NCBI RefSeq assembly: GCF_964204865.1
Contig: NC_135256.1
Span: 24,022,703-24,086,702, forward strand
Reading direction: 5' to 3'
Source of the DNA: Styela clava
Lineage: Eukaryota > Chordata > Ascidiacea > Stolidobranchia > Styelidae
Length of the DNA stretch: 64,000 nt
The notes beneath the pieces were generated by a model, which was given only the letters and a program-made list of their open reading frames with translations, searched no databases and was not told where the DNA came from. This document shows, piece after piece, positions 47,301 to 60,157 of this stretch (positions are counted from its first letter, which is position 1; the number at the start of each line of letters is the position of its first letter). The translations under genes and the position numbers were made by a program.

Positions 47301-50300
47301 GTTTTAATAAAAAATGAATCGAGAGTTGAACCCGAGTTATTTTTGTTGACATAAACTTACCGATAACTCTATCCATCGCGTCAAAATTGTGTACGCCATG
47401 CCAATTTGACAAACTCCTGAAAGTATGCGCTGATTATTTGGTTTCTGCGAGACTAACTACTTATCCTTCTTCTATGCTTTTATGCCGGTGGATCCGTATG
47501 CATATATTGCAAGGATGCTGTAGCAAGAGTAGAGATAACAATCCTAAGTGACTTAAGAGTCTTGCTGCACACTAACACAAATATATTTCTGTATGTATGT
47601 ACTTTTCTTGTTAGAGTTGAACTATGTATGTCTGAAGAAGTCTGACCTTGGTCAGACGAAACGTTACAAAAATATATTTGTGTTAGTGTTCAGCAAGACT
47701 CCTGAAAGTATGTCTTATTATTTTCAATTTTATACCAAATTTCGTTCAACAAACATATTTAATTTTGTATTTTTACAAACTAAATTACTTTCACCGGGGA
47801 GTATTTTGTTTAAAGTACTCCATTACTACTCTCCGATATTTTAGTCTGTTTTGCAGTTATGTATTTGGCATTTCATGAGATGTTGGTCAAAATTGATCTT
47901 TTCGAAGACTAATTGACCGCATAATGCACGTTGTGTATTGATGGATGAAACCGGCCCTAAAATTCACTCGTGCATATGGGCTTTGTATTAGATGCAATGA
48001 ACTGCATACCCTACTTTCTTGCTTGTTGCGTTTAATTTTTCCAAGATATTTATTCGGCAGTATTGACATCATATATTCAGTCATAAAACCGGAGTGCTAA
48101 CGCAGTGCACCACATTGCTCTGGTTCATACCCGGGCAAATATTTTCTGGATAGCTCGACTAACAACTATACGTTAGTTGACTACGTTGACTACTTAGAAG
48201 AATCTCCAAATCTACTTTTTACCATATATATCTGTTTTTGCGAAAAGTTTATAATGGAGATGGTATGATTATCTGCAATGAATTAGACAATTCCACCTCA
48301 AGTTGAGTTCTTAGTCGGCAATGTAGTTGATGCAATAATTTTGAAATAGATTTATCGAAAATATTCAAAGTTTCATCTCTGTCTCTTTGTTATATTACCG
48401 AACATTTCTTCGGGCGCTTTTTGAGGTTTTAGTGGTTGTTCTGTTCTTATAATAATTCTTGCTTTTTCTTGTACAAACGCATTTCTTGTTGAGAATGTAT
48501 CCAGCACAATCATTGAAAAAAAAATTCAATATTATAGTTATCTTTCTCACTGAAGCAAACTAAGTAATGCCTATTCGATTGCGTGCAAAACCTGTTGTCT
48601 TTGGATCCGTTTGGCTAAGTGCCATTAACCAAACTATCACGTACGTATTCCGTCCGCAGACGCCGATTCGAGCGTGCGATATCTGTTTTGCGGATTAGAG
48701 GCTTTAGAATTTTCATCCTGTCATTTTGAACTGGGGCAGTACATAAAACGCAAGCACAAATTGCTAACGATGATTATCCCATGCTTGATAAGAATATAGT
48801 GGTTCAATCCAAGTCAGAATGTTTATGGATTCAGTTCAAACATTTTCACACTTCGTAGCCAAAGGAGCAGTTTTATACAGATATATATACAACTGTAACA
48901 TTGTATGATAGGTGAATTGAAAAAATATGCTGGTGTGAAATCATCTTTCTCGCAAGAGATCAGAACATGTTGTGATGGTGTGAACAAGTACAAGCATTCG
49001 CTTGATGATGTATCAGATCTTAAACGATAATTATACGTCATTCTGGCAATTAAGAATAAAAAAGTGTCTGCCTTGTATTCTCGAACATATTTTAAAATCG
49101 CTACGAAAAGATTGTCCTTTTTTGAATTTTATAAAATAAACAATTCAGTTTAACAGAAGAATTTTTCTTAATTTGTCAACTGCTTTCATCGAATCGACAA
49201 CTATCGGTTGATGATGCACACCACTCGGGTGGCAAGTTGCGTGTAAAAATGCTAACTCCGGAAATTCTATTTTTTAATACAAGTTATATATTTTACATTA
49301 TTATACTATTTTTCATTGAACCTAGAAACGTATGAATACTTATCACTTCTTTACCCTCACGCAATACCTAGCCGCGGATGCAATGGCTTCCAAACCAAGA
49401 AGATTGCGTTGTACAAACGATAGCGATAAAAATAACTACAGTGTTGAAAGAAGTGTTAAATTCAAGTTATCGCAGTTACATTGAGATATTTCACAGGATG
49501 GGCTCAATTTTATATCTAAGGGTCGACATATGGTAAATACCGGGTTAAAAGTCCCAGATTACCATATGTTGTAATATTTAAAACTGTTTATTCTTGTTCG
49601 CCATTCATGTGAAACTCTTCTGAGTACAGACAAGTATATATAGGTGCTAATAAAAATTGAATATTCTAGCTCCTATGTTCCCTGGTGTTGAGTACTGGAT
49701 TATGACGTCTGTGCAAAAATATTGTTCCTGCGTTGACAATATGTTGCCTAAAACATTCGCAAGCAAGCCAATATTGCAAAATTTACCTGTGGAATTGTTG
49801 AAATTTACTTCGAATAAGGTGGGTGGTCTGTGGTCGCGCTTTTGTATAGTAAAACCAATGAGTTAGTTTCAACACGGTTTCACAAAATCATCAAACCCAA
49901 TCGTGCTATACAAGACCAAACACTTACTTTCTATTGTGCTTCTTTATTATCTTATTTAAAAAAAACTTTAAATTTGTAACATGCACTGTATACAAGTTTT
50001 ACACTCGTTGCGATTTTCCTAAAAATTAAATCTACGCTTTTCCTTTTTCTAGGTCGTAATCTGCGCAATCAGTTCCTATTTCTCAGAAATACTAAATCTA
50101 GCTCAGCCCGAAATTCAGCGTCACTATATAACGGAAGCATCTTACGAGGTAGTGGTTCAATTACTGGACTTTGCTTACACATCAAGGATAACTATAACAG
50201 GTAGCTACATTGTCCGAATTCAAACAACCGGTATATCCTCTTTTCTATGTACCAAGTTTATGAATAAATGACTCATTCATAGCTAATTTATAGACATGAA

Positions 50301-53300
50301 TTGGCATCTGTAAATCTCAGAGTCGAATTGTGCAAGAAAATATATAGTAAATGCTGGTGAATTTTCATTTCGTAGATTATGAGTTCGAAACAATGTCACA
50401 TACATCCTTACAAGACCAAAATACTTGACTAAAAAGATGCGATTAGCCACGAAATGTGTAACGACATACATGTCTTAATGAAGCATCAAACCCACATTCT
50501 CCGGCTCATGCTAAACAACCCTGAGACCAACAAGCGAATCTAAGGTGCATGAAGTCAGAGCTTTTGAATACCAATCCCCTCGCCAAATCCTTGATATTGA
50601 CTTATACTTTTGTCATACAAAAATTCAGGATATGGCCTTAAACCGCTCGTGTGATAATTTTCTATACTTTTTATATTTAGTTTTTAAATCTATTTACATA
50701 TCTTATCGCCTTGAACAGTGTGTTGCATTTCGTGTAACCTACTGCGCAAATTTTAAAATATGTACTCACAATCAGAATGTTGTATATGTGCTATTTTTTT
50801 TATACATACATAATATTACTAATAAATATTTGGTGATTTTCTTATTTTCCGAGACTTTTCTTGATATAAAAATATTTATTCAATTGTTTTGGTGCTTTGT
50901 TTTCTGTTACTTGGGGAATAATAATAGTGCTCACAAAGGCCATAGAAGCATTTGCATGTACTAAATTTTCATACTCGCTAACCTGAATCAGCGTTGAATG
51001 TGTCTCTTCTCGAAGACCTATAGAGGTCCATTCGCGACTCCTGTCCCCAAATTGAAGTTAGTTACAATCATTTGATTTCTATCTGTAACGTCCTTTTTCA
51101 TGAAGTGTTTATATTATGTTGACAAATAAATGATGATTGGTTGATTAAATCATGATTTCCTGTTCCTACAGATTCAAACATTCAGCCACTTCTAGCAGCC
51201 GCAAGTCATTTTAAGTTTACTTCAGTACGTGCCGCCTGTATGGCGTTTTTAAAGAGAAAAATCAATCCAACAAACTGTATTATCATTGAAAAGTTTGCTT
51301 CGGCACAGGTATTTCTACCCCATTTTGAACTATATTTTTCGTAATATGACGAATTCTATTCTGTCATATTATATATAGCATGCTATTTGTTGAGTAAGTT
51401 GAATAAATTCTTGGAATTTGTCGGAAGTTCAACCAATTGCCCCAACTAAATGGAGCAAGTGCTAAGCTTATTGATGTATGCTCATCCATAGCTTTAAAGT
51501 TTGCAATCTTATTATTCAAAATATATTTTAGTACATCAGGCATGTAAAGTTGCCCAAATGTTTTCCGATATTTTTGACTTCTATGTATACAATATATTGA
51601 AAGTGCCAGAATTTTTTGTCGGAAGGCAACAACAAGTACTTGTAGTGAAGCCATGGTAAGCAGAAATTAGAAGAAAAGATCAACACAATGAACTTTCTCT
51701 ATCTTTGAAACAGGGATGTACTGAGCTAGCAGTTCATGCTAGGTCGTATGCAATGGAAAATTTTGCGGAAGTTTTTCAAACTCCTGAATTCATGGACCTA
51801 TCTGTCGATAAACTGCTAAAATATATTTCCAGCGACGACCTCAACGTTCAACTAGAGGAAACGGTGAGAATATTTGTTACTGTACATTTACAACCAAGCT
51901 AAATGCGAACATGGCATTTATGTTACCAGAAAACTGCATTTCATTGAAATTAAACCAATAATGAATATCTTCCTGAATCACGTTCCCCAAAATAGGTGTG
52001 GTGTTTTGAGAAAGTTTCACCTACCTTTGCATAAATTATATGTTTGCTTCATTGACGAAATCGAGCGATAGTACCTTGTTCCAATCTCCAACTCCATATT
52101 TTGTCTTTGTCATTATGAATATGTTAGTATACTTTATTATTAAATTACTTTATTATTGTGACATTAATAAAAAAATCATTAGAATTGCAGAATTTGATGT
52201 AGTATTCTGACGTATTGAATCCATTGCTCCTATAAAATCAGGAAAATGAATAAAAATCCTCGGTTCATTAAGTATTGCTCATATTGACAGAAACCTACCA
52301 CTTTTGGCGACTAATTTCTCTGCGGTCTGCTGGAACACATTTGATACACAAGAATCTCATAAATATGCATTGGATGCTATTCAAATCAAGGACGCTAAAC
52401 AATTCGACTAAAATCAGTACATAAGTTATACGGAACACGAGAAACCCAATAAGATTATGTATTCCCACAAATCTTTCTGTGAATCGGGTCGGGAAACATT
52501 ATACTAGGGTGTTTCCTGATTCTATGAACTAAATTCATTTTTTGATTTCAAAGGTATACACAGCAGCCATGTCATGGGTGTGTCATGATCGCATAAAACG
52601 AAAGAATTATTTGGCCAAAGTTCTAGAATGTGTCCGACTTCCATTAGTCAGGCCTCAGTTTTTATTGGACATTGTTCAAGAAGACAGACTTGTTCGTTCT
52701 GTAAAGGTTAGTAGGATCATCGCCAAATTTTAAACGTTTCCAAGCGACAAATTCTTGAGTTAACAGTTGGTATTCACACAGATAGTGTCGTGCTTGTTAA
52801 CATATTAGCCATTAACCAATGATATACCAGTTTATGTCATGGGTTGCGAAACATGCGCTATAAAACGAATGGAGATAAGATCTTGATTTGTTATGGTGGC
52901 ATCATTACGTAAAATGACGCTCAACTCTGGTATACTGTATATTAACGACAGTGACGAACAATCAAGGCTTTCAAAGGGTATACAGGCTCACTTACCACAT
53001 TTAGATTTTGTTATAAAACAATATATTCGGAAATTGTGGTGGACGATTTGGAAACATTTTTAATTAACTAATACGCATCTTGTTATTGATTTTTTTTGTT
53101 ATTTCAGTTAACTTTGACTTATAATTTTCCTTCCATTGGATATACTCGAGTCAGTCATAAAAAATCAAATCACTGGCAAATGCAGACTACTTTGACGCCT
53201 ACGTTATAAAACGTCTGGTACCCTTCAACGCGATTAGATGCACCGTCTACTTATTAACAGTAACATCTCTGACATATTGACAACCAATCACTTTTGTACT

Positions 53301-56300
53301 TGTATTAATTTTTGTATTGATGATATCAAAGAACTAAATCGTCTTCTTAATTTCAGGAATGCGAAGTTTTGTTAGACGAAGCTAGACGATTCCAGTTACT
53401 TGCAGATCAACGAGCACTTATGCAGAGTTCTCGGACTCAACCGCGAAATTCTTACAAAGCTCAGGTAAACTTGACATTCCCAAAAGTAAGAAAAGACAGT
53501 GATTCCAAGAATTATTCAACCGCTCCTTTCTTTAACCGCTGTTTCAATCAAAATTAATTTTCTCATAATTCAAAACTCAAGATGTCGTTTAGGTATAAGT
53601 TATTCTTAATGAAAATTTTTTATGAACAAGCATATTTTTCAAGCTGAAAAAATTTTCATCTCACTATCTTGGAAATTTTCCTGGACTGGTAACTAATAGT
53701 AATTTTTTTTTTTGTTATTTTATTCATGATGATTTCATAGAAGTAAAAATTCCGTTCAATGTGATATTTATCATATTAGTATATTTTCTAACTATGATAG
53801 TATTTAAAAAATGAATTTGCTATCCATAGAAGCCGCCAATTAAGTATTTTGTATGCGCATCTGGATACACATGACAATAAACCATTCTTGAAACACAGCA
53901 AGCAAGTTTAAGCAAGCTCATGATAATTTTGTGACCAGAATAGATCAAATTCTCCAACCACAATTAAAGCTGCAATTGCTTGATTATATCGAATAATTTA
54001 CCAGATTTTCCAAATCACAGAGTTCTGTTATATTATGCAAAATTGAAATTATTTGTCTTTTCCAGAAAACGGAAATCGTCGTCGTCGTTGGTGGCTTGAA
54101 CAAAGACAAGTTATTGGTGCCTGAATGTTTTTATTACAGTTTTCCTGAAATATATGGAAAACCTCTCGCACCACTGAAAGGTAGTAACATGTGAAGTTTC
54201 TCATTTTAAGCAAATTATATCGGATTATCAAGATTGTCTGAAATCTGGCATCACATTAATTTTAATATTGCGTTGCTATTTTAAATGGTGTCACGAATTG
54301 GCTTTGTACGAAAGTACCACATTATCTTGTATTGTATGCTCGCTATGATGAATGCGTTAAAGTGAAATTGCGCAGTTTTGTTATTTAACCCTGCAAAGTT
54401 ACAGTAAAACAAGATTATAACTACATTTATCGGCGAAAGCTTCGTTTACATTCAAAGATATTTAAAATTTATTTAGTTTCTCAGACTGCTTACAGCGTTG
54501 CCACTGTCAATAATAATATATTTGTCACTGGAGGAGCATTCAGTAGTGCATGCAATGATGTATGGATGTATGTTCCGAGCCTAGATGTTTGGCAACAGGT
54601 ATCTAAATTTCTATTAATTTGCATTTTCTAGAGCGAAACTTCCCAAAATATAATTGATCCCAAAATTTAATTCAAGAGCTGACTATTCAATTCTACTTAA
54701 GATAAGTCTACTTTATCTCGGAAACTCAGTGGCTTTTCCTATTTTCAATTTCATCAAACTTTTTAAATATGTATATATATATATATATGTATTTATTTAT
54801 TCCGTTAAGGTAGCGCCTTTACTTGAAGCCAGATATTTGCACACATCAGTTGGTTTGGGGAATTATTTATATGTTGCCGGTGGACATGATGGCACAAAAC
54901 GATTAGACTCGGTTGAAAGATATAATCCTGATTCCAACACTTGGATAAGAGTTCAACCTATGCTTGAGGCTCTGAGTTCTCCATCTGCGGTCACTTGCGA
55001 CGGGTGCTTATATGTTATAGGTAAGTGACTCTCTTTAAATCAAAATGCATATTTCAAGCCTTATTTCAAACTACGTTGTACAGACAATCAGTGGCTTTTG
55101 CGTATATTTTTCTCTACTAGGGGGTGCCAAAGGATCGTCTCCAAACGATATTGTTTCAAAAGTCCAATGTTACAATCCTACGTTAAATTCTTGGACTTAC
55201 CTCGAATCATTGCCACAACCCGAAAGGGGAGCAGTTGTCTCTAATTTAAATGGAATAGTTTATGTTTTGGGTCAACATCGACGAGTTTATGCTTATAACA
55301 GGTGAGTGGAAAACTTGAAGAACTTATAACATTAAATATGTACATCTCCAACTCATATTTCAATATTTTGACGATCTCTGATGACTTCTGATCTACATCA
55401 TTAGCCGAATTAGGATATATAAAATAAATAGCTTAATTAAATGTTTATAGAAATCGATTGAAACGTATCGCCAATACTCCAAAAGTATGTCTTATGAAAA
55501 TACATTGTTCTCTAGCCAGTGGCGTAGCAAGACTCTCGTGGGCCCCCCCGCAAAAATATTTTGTGGAAATGACCTTAAAAACTCTTGGACATGAGCTAAA
55601 ACAACGTTTTTTTTGTTTCGTCAAAAAGCATAACATGTCGCTAAAGGCAATGGTAACCTAAAATTTGCCGTTTATCTTAGTTACTTTAATTTTTTCATAC
55701 GTGCTTTCTCTTCTGCATTTCTGTGCGCCACTTAGAGGTTTTGCTTTCGACATCATTCTGACATCCTTTCTAATTTTGCCCGTGCGATCAAACCACAAGA
55801 CGCCGAAAATCGACGACTCCCTGGCATTGTTACGTAACAAAACGATTTGAGCAGAACTATTATCAACGTTATGAGATGTGCATTACTGGTTTTGCAATGC
55901 AACGTTTGGTTTTGCGGCTTAAATTTCTAAATTCTAACCGCTTGGGCCCCTTTGCGCTGTGGGCCCCCCGCGACCGCGGGGGTTGCGGGGGTGGATGCTA
56001 CGCCACTGTCTCTAGCTCCTTAGAATTGCAAATAACAAGGAAACACCGCCTGGTCGTTTGCGGCAGCTCCTTCCACTATCCTCGCCGATTCTGTTAGAAC
56101 GTCTAAATGTTATCCGTTGATATTTGACTGATACACGACCAAGGTCTGTTAAACCTATTTTTTCAGTCCTTCTCACGAGAATGAGTGTGGAAACACAACT
56201 CATGAAAATCAGCTTTTAATGAGCCATGAGATGACGAGATCAGAAAGATAACATCCACTAATGGCCTAGCCCTAAACTATCACGAAATGTATATGATCGA

Positions 56301-57409
56301 ATTTTATCACCAGTTTTCATTTAAAAATAGCAACCGACTAATAAGAAAGTAAAGATAACATGAGTACTGCTTAGCTTACTGCACCAAATCCCTAACCGCA
56401 AAAGTCCTACGTACACAGGCAGATCTATGTTTTGAAATGTGTACAGTACCTGTTCCGCCCTATATAACTAAACTTTATTGTATCAAAAACTATAATACAG
56501 AAAACACCTAGTAATATACCTGCACTTGCATCGAGGCAAAATTTTATTCAAACACAGCAGTTCGAGGTGATATATATATCTGTTACACTCCAAGCCATGA
56601 TGTTACACTTAGAATTGGCATTTAGAACTATACATATTTGTTCTCACAGTAGGTCTAAAATGCCGCAGCAACAAATTATGCGTTTCGAAAAATAACGTGT
56701 ATTGTATATTTGTATTTAACCTATTGTTAGACATGATAATGATTCATCAACAATCAGCAAATTGAAAATACCCAATTTCTGAAGCCGGATTTTTTAAAAC
56801 CTAAGAAAGCAGTTATTTTTTTTTGCATAGCGTCATTAACGAGATATATAAATTTTAGGAACATGATGAAATAGGAAATTACTTTCCTTAGCCTGTCCAT
56901 TCAAAATTAGAGTATTTGTCCTCTAAAAATGAAGGAAATATTTTGATATCGCTTTGTATGATGGGTCGTGACGGTTGAACATATTATGAGTGAGTCAATA
57001 TTATGTTTTAAAAGGCACACGAATCGATGGAAGAAAATGAATAATACAAATGGAGGTCATCTTCATGGAGCTGCTGCAGTTCATAAAGGGAGGCTTTATA
57101 TTGCAGGTAATTATGTAATCTAATCACTCTTTTTAGTTGGGTAGTTGAAAAAATAGCAAACGATATATGAAACGGCAAACTTTATTGAGTTTCCATGATG
57201 GTGAGGTTCGTATATTTTAAAATATGTTTGTGACAAGTTTATAATTGTTTTATTTCATTTTCATTTCAGGAGGTCTCCATGGTAACAATTATATAAATGG
57301 TACTGTCGAAATGTACGATCAACTCAACGATTCATGGTGTGTCGTCAGCACTTTGCATACGCCTGTCTATGCACAAGGTTTTGTTAGCATTTATAAGGAC
57401 CTCAAATAA
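41365..57409 (+). CDS. BTB-BACK-Kelch protein (KLHL family)
   Basis: Fourteen coding exons join in phase to 679 residues: 41365-41447, 41994-42120, 42393-42665, 50053-50200, 51172-51308, 51714-51863, 52554-52706, 53357-53464, 54066-54180, 54477-54598, 54810-55020, 55121-55301, 57015-57106, 57270-57409. Residues 1-130 are a serine/proline-rich extension. The BTB domain spans about 135-212 (FVDIILVVKGKELPCHK joined to VVICAISSYFSEIL) and appears about four residues short where others read AMFTSG. BACK covers about 256-380 (AHARSYAMENF-type block, YTAAMSWVCHD, RPQFLLDIV). Six Kelch blades follow with glycine pairs VVVVGG, IFVTGG, LYVAGGHDG, LYVIGG, VYVLGQ (second glycine lost) and LYIAGG. Family members are Cullin-3 ubiquitin ligase adaptors; the substrate is unknown. 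Which KLHL this matches best I cannot say. Intron 3 is 7.4 kb and holds transposons. Confidence 0.9.
42879..43172. mobile_element. Short hAT element in intron 3 of the Kelch gene
   Basis: CAAGGGTGTGCAACAGG at 42879 and TGTTGCACACCCCTG ending 43172 are inverted repeats of the same family as the 11493-12897 element, with GGCCCGC and GTGGGCC blocks just inside. The flanking 8-mers GTATTGTT and GTATAGAT match at 6 of 8, a decayed target duplication. Non-coding. Confidence 0.7.
43173..47412. other. Interior of Kelch intron 3
   Basis: Intronic AT-rich DNA. Several open frames (43497-43826, 44309-44613) were checked and show no domain or splice logic joining the Kelch protein. I see nothing else. 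Confidence 0.4.
47413..47712. mobile_element. Penelope-like repeat as an inverted pair, in Kelch intron 3
   Basis: From 47446 the sequence matches the copy at 57567 (shared landmarks GCGAGACTAACT, GTGGATCCGTATGC, CTGCACACTAACACAAAT). An arm at 47557-47592 is then followed, after about 70 bases, by its reverse complement ending at 47700. Between them at 47632-47663 lies CTGAAGAAGTCTGACC-TT-GGTCAGACGAAAC. A direct repeat ACTCCTGAAAGTATG flanks the insertion (47413-47427 and 47698-47712). Inverted terminal units and hammerhead-like hairpins are known from Penelope-like retroelements; assignment to that class is inference. Confidence 0.5.
48080..48165 (+). repeat. Possible tRNA-derived SINE fragment
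   Basis: GTGCTAACGCAGTGCACCAC followed by GGTTCATACCC resembles the A-box to B-box portion of a tRNA-like promoter. Neither a complete cloverleaf nor a tail is evident. Located inside Kelch intron 3. Confidence 0.25.
54768..54790. repeat. AT dinucleotide microsatellite
   Basis: A TATATATATATATATATATA tract in a Kelch-gene intron just upstream of the exon at 54810. Likely length-polymorphic. Confidence 0.8.
55517..56008. mobile_element. Short hAT element with perfect target duplication in Kelch intron 12
   Basis: Ends CAGTGGCGTAGCAAGAC (55517) and GATGCTACGCCACTG (to 56008) are inverted repeats flanked by identical 8-mers TCTCTAGC (55509-55516, 56009-56016). GGGCCCCCCCGC near the left end and GTGGGCCCCCCGCG near the right form a second, GC-rich subterminal feature. 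The 492-bp copy has no transposase. A similar single end (CAGTGGCGCAGCCAG) occurs near 42165. Confidence 0.9.
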
Positions 57410-57566
57410 CGTGTCCCTAATGCGTTATCGTGAGTTTCATTCTCGTTGATTGAATATATAACGAAGATTGATGGAGTTTTGAAATTACTCTTTAAATCCA
57501 GAATGTTCTAGTAGATTGTTTTTTGTATATTTTTTTCACACTGATTTAAGATTAATTTGAGTTGGG
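57410..57566. other. 3' flank of the Kelch gene
   Basis: AT-rich sequence after the stop at 57407-57409. No canonical AATAAA was found before the repeat at 57567, so the mRNA end is undefined. Confidence 0.4.
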
Positions 57567-57755
57567 TTGCGCGAGACTAACTTCCTATCTTTTCTCTATG
57601 CCTTTATGCTAGTGGATCCGTATGCTTTTACTGCAAGGATACTGTAGCTGGAATAAACATGACTATTCTATCCAATTAAAGAGTCCAGCTGCACACTAAC
57701 ACAAATGTATTTCTGTAACGTTTCGTCCGACCAGAGTCAGACTTCCTCAGACAAG
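57567..57755 (-). mobile_element. Penelope-like repeat with hammerhead-like hairpin
   Basis: Second copy of the repeat at 47446. It ends with GTTTCGTCCGACCAGAGTCA (57720 onward); on the minus strand 57750-57720 reads CTGAGGAAGTCTGACTCTGG then TCGGACGAAAC. The loop and stem bases differ from the first copy but pairing is kept (G-T and G-C pairs in the stem), suggesting structural constraint or a master copy. Only one arm is present here. Confidence 0.5.
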
Positions 57756-59290
57756 CAGTTTACAACAATGGCCTATTTAGATTGAAAATAGATGGAGTAA
57801 ATTATTGCACACTGCCGATTTACTCTCATCGCTTATCTTTCTTACTTTCAATTTTGTTGCAAAAACTGCACGTGGGATTTTTGTAATAGTTTCATCACTT
57901 TTTGTTTCTAAAACTTTTAGCTCGTTTTCCAGAGAGTGAATGCAATAGTATAATATTTGTTAGTTGGTGATATTCATGGTATTAGGGATCTATGTACACA
58001 AGCATGTCTGTCGTTGCGAAATGTTCCTAATTGTAGCCTTTTCGTCATTCACGTTTTTTTAAATGTGATTCTCCTGCTTCCTTGTGAATTCAAAATTATA
58101 AACGAAACCAGTATTTAACCCGAACCTGAGAATTCGATCACCATTATCTTAAACTGATTTACGCAGTGATACGTCAGAGTTCATTGCAGCGGTGCAGCAA
58201 GACTCGTGCCAAAGATGATAATCTTACGATGGTTATGGGGCCAAGCAAAATGCAGCTTGCATAATAGTATCCGATCCAACATTCATATGGTAATGTGCCT
58301 TTCTTTTCTGTAATATTATAAGGTGCAACGTTATTACAATAAACAGCATTGACCGCTTTGTATTTGAGTCAGGATGTTAAATTAAGCAAGTAAAATCACT
58401 ATATGCGATTAATTTTAAATATTTCTAGTTTTATCCATGTAGAAAGTTGCTGCTTGGTCATTATGCATTGCTTTAATTTTTGTTTTAAATTAATAAATAT
58501 TTTTCTTACATTGTTTAAGTTATTTAGACTCTAAAACATATTCAAAGCTTGCGGCGAGTATAAGGTAAAAAAGAGAGCGATGCTCAAATACATGGACACC
58601 GAGGCCAATACGGAGCAATAGTCTACCTTGCCTTATACAGTAGCTTTCCGTTACCTAGTCTTCTATGTGGTACGATCAGGGAACTTCCGACTTTCTCGTA
58701 GCTCGAGAGAGGTCGCAGAACCGCTACAAATAATTTTTATTAATTTTAAAGAGGTCATCACAGAAAATTTCGAAGTGTAAAACGAATTACATAGAGTCCA
58801 CAGAAATAAAAAAATAAAAAAAGTTCTAGCGAAAAAAACAATCTTTAACCACTGAAAATTTCGAAGCAAAATTGGTCCATTAGTTAAAGAGTAAAGTGAT
58901 TTTTCATAGAAGAACAAGGAAATGAAGAACAAGAACGATAAAAAACAATCCATAAGTACATTTGATGTCCAAAAATACTCTTCTCTGCGCTCGTATACAT
59001 ATTATATTATATGTGCATTTAAAAAAAAGTACTACGCAGCAATGACTTGAAGCTGTTGTTCTCAAGCGCCTGTCCGCGCCTCTTTCTTGTCGGTCCGTCA
59101 GAAATTTTGTTCATTTGATATTTTTTTCTCAGCGAAATCGCTTGGTTACGGACATTGCTTTATTAGAGGATATGTATTTATAACAAATTTAAAATAATTC
59201 AGAAAAACTCAGACTATAAACTATCTGTTATACATTAAGTATTAAGTGACAATTAATTGCAACTTATTAAAATCCCCCAATGAAATGAAA
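57756..59290. other. Intergenic DNA between Kelch gene and EFHC2
   Basis: AT-rich, no supported gene. A minus-strand open frame at 58663-58953 is rich in phenylalanine because of A-rich sequence and is not convincing. Confidence 0.4.
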
Positions 59291-59600
59291 GGCGCGGCGG
59301 TGTTGCTCATTGTGCTAAGCGTTAGGAATACGCTCGCCACCGCACCTCTAATTACTGTGCGAGAGGATTGCTGGACTCTTCGCCGCCGTAGGGTGGTTCA
59401 CGTAACCGCTGGTCGGTTACGGCTTCCTCCGCCATCAAGTCCGTGCTTTCGGAAAACAAGTAACTAACTAATCCCCTACACGACATGGAATGGTAACCGG
59501 ACGAGAGGCCGTGGTTCGCCACATGGATAAGCCGTCCTATCCTATCTCTCAAGATCAAGATGTCACAGACTGTGGCCCAGAAGTCTGGTGGTGGTTCTTA
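59291..59600 (+). repeat. GC-richer repeat, possibly tRNA-derived SINE
   Basis: A GC-rich segment in AT-rich surroundings. TTGCTCATTGTG resembles a tRNA A-box and GGTTCACGTAACC a B-box with two extra bases, about 85 bases apart. Open frames across it do not look like protein. It could equally be a fragment of another repeat. Confidence 0.3.
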
Positions 59601-60157
59601 CGTTTCACGTGCTCAATTGGAATCGTATGTGAAAGCGTTGGTCGGGTACGTGAAAACGCGAGGCACACTACGGTACATTCCTCAGGTTGTACCTAAATTC
59701 TCTTCGTACACTCGTTTTCTTTTATTCTTCACGGCGTTTGAGAATGTAACAACATTGCCTATGATTCACACACATGTATCTCTTAAGAAAGGACTGGTAT
59801 TTTTATCCATATATATATTTATATTTTTTACATTAAAATTTTTCTTACAGACAATAAAGGTGCAATTCTGACAAAATGAGATCAATAATGAAATCAAGGA
59901 GATGTTCTACAATAAAAACATGTTCCTGGTTGAAAATTAACTGTTCAAAAGTGGCCAAGTAAACTACATGTACAAATTCCATTCTAATATTTTCCCAGTA
60001 TTACCAGAAAATAATTTTCAAATGGATAACGACTGATTTTTTTAAAATGCACATCAGCTAACTTGAAAAAATCTAAATGAATTTTTACATGAAAATAAAC
60101 AGACGGAAATAAGTAGTGTTCAGTGTATAAAAATAAAAGTAAGTCCTAAATATAAGT

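Noticed and set aside
47632-47663. A canonical hammerhead ribozyme call
   Set aside because: One unpaired base between the core and stem II departs from the consensus, so it is reported only as hammerhead-like.
50545-50964. A 139-residue open frame rich in F, Y and I
   Set aside because: It lies inside a Kelch intron; its composition follows from T-rich sequence and no splice sites link it.
54477-54485. Acceptor TTTCTCAG ending 54484 for the Kelch exon
   Set aside because: It breaks the reading frame from the previous exon; the acceptor ATTTAG ending 54476 restores it.
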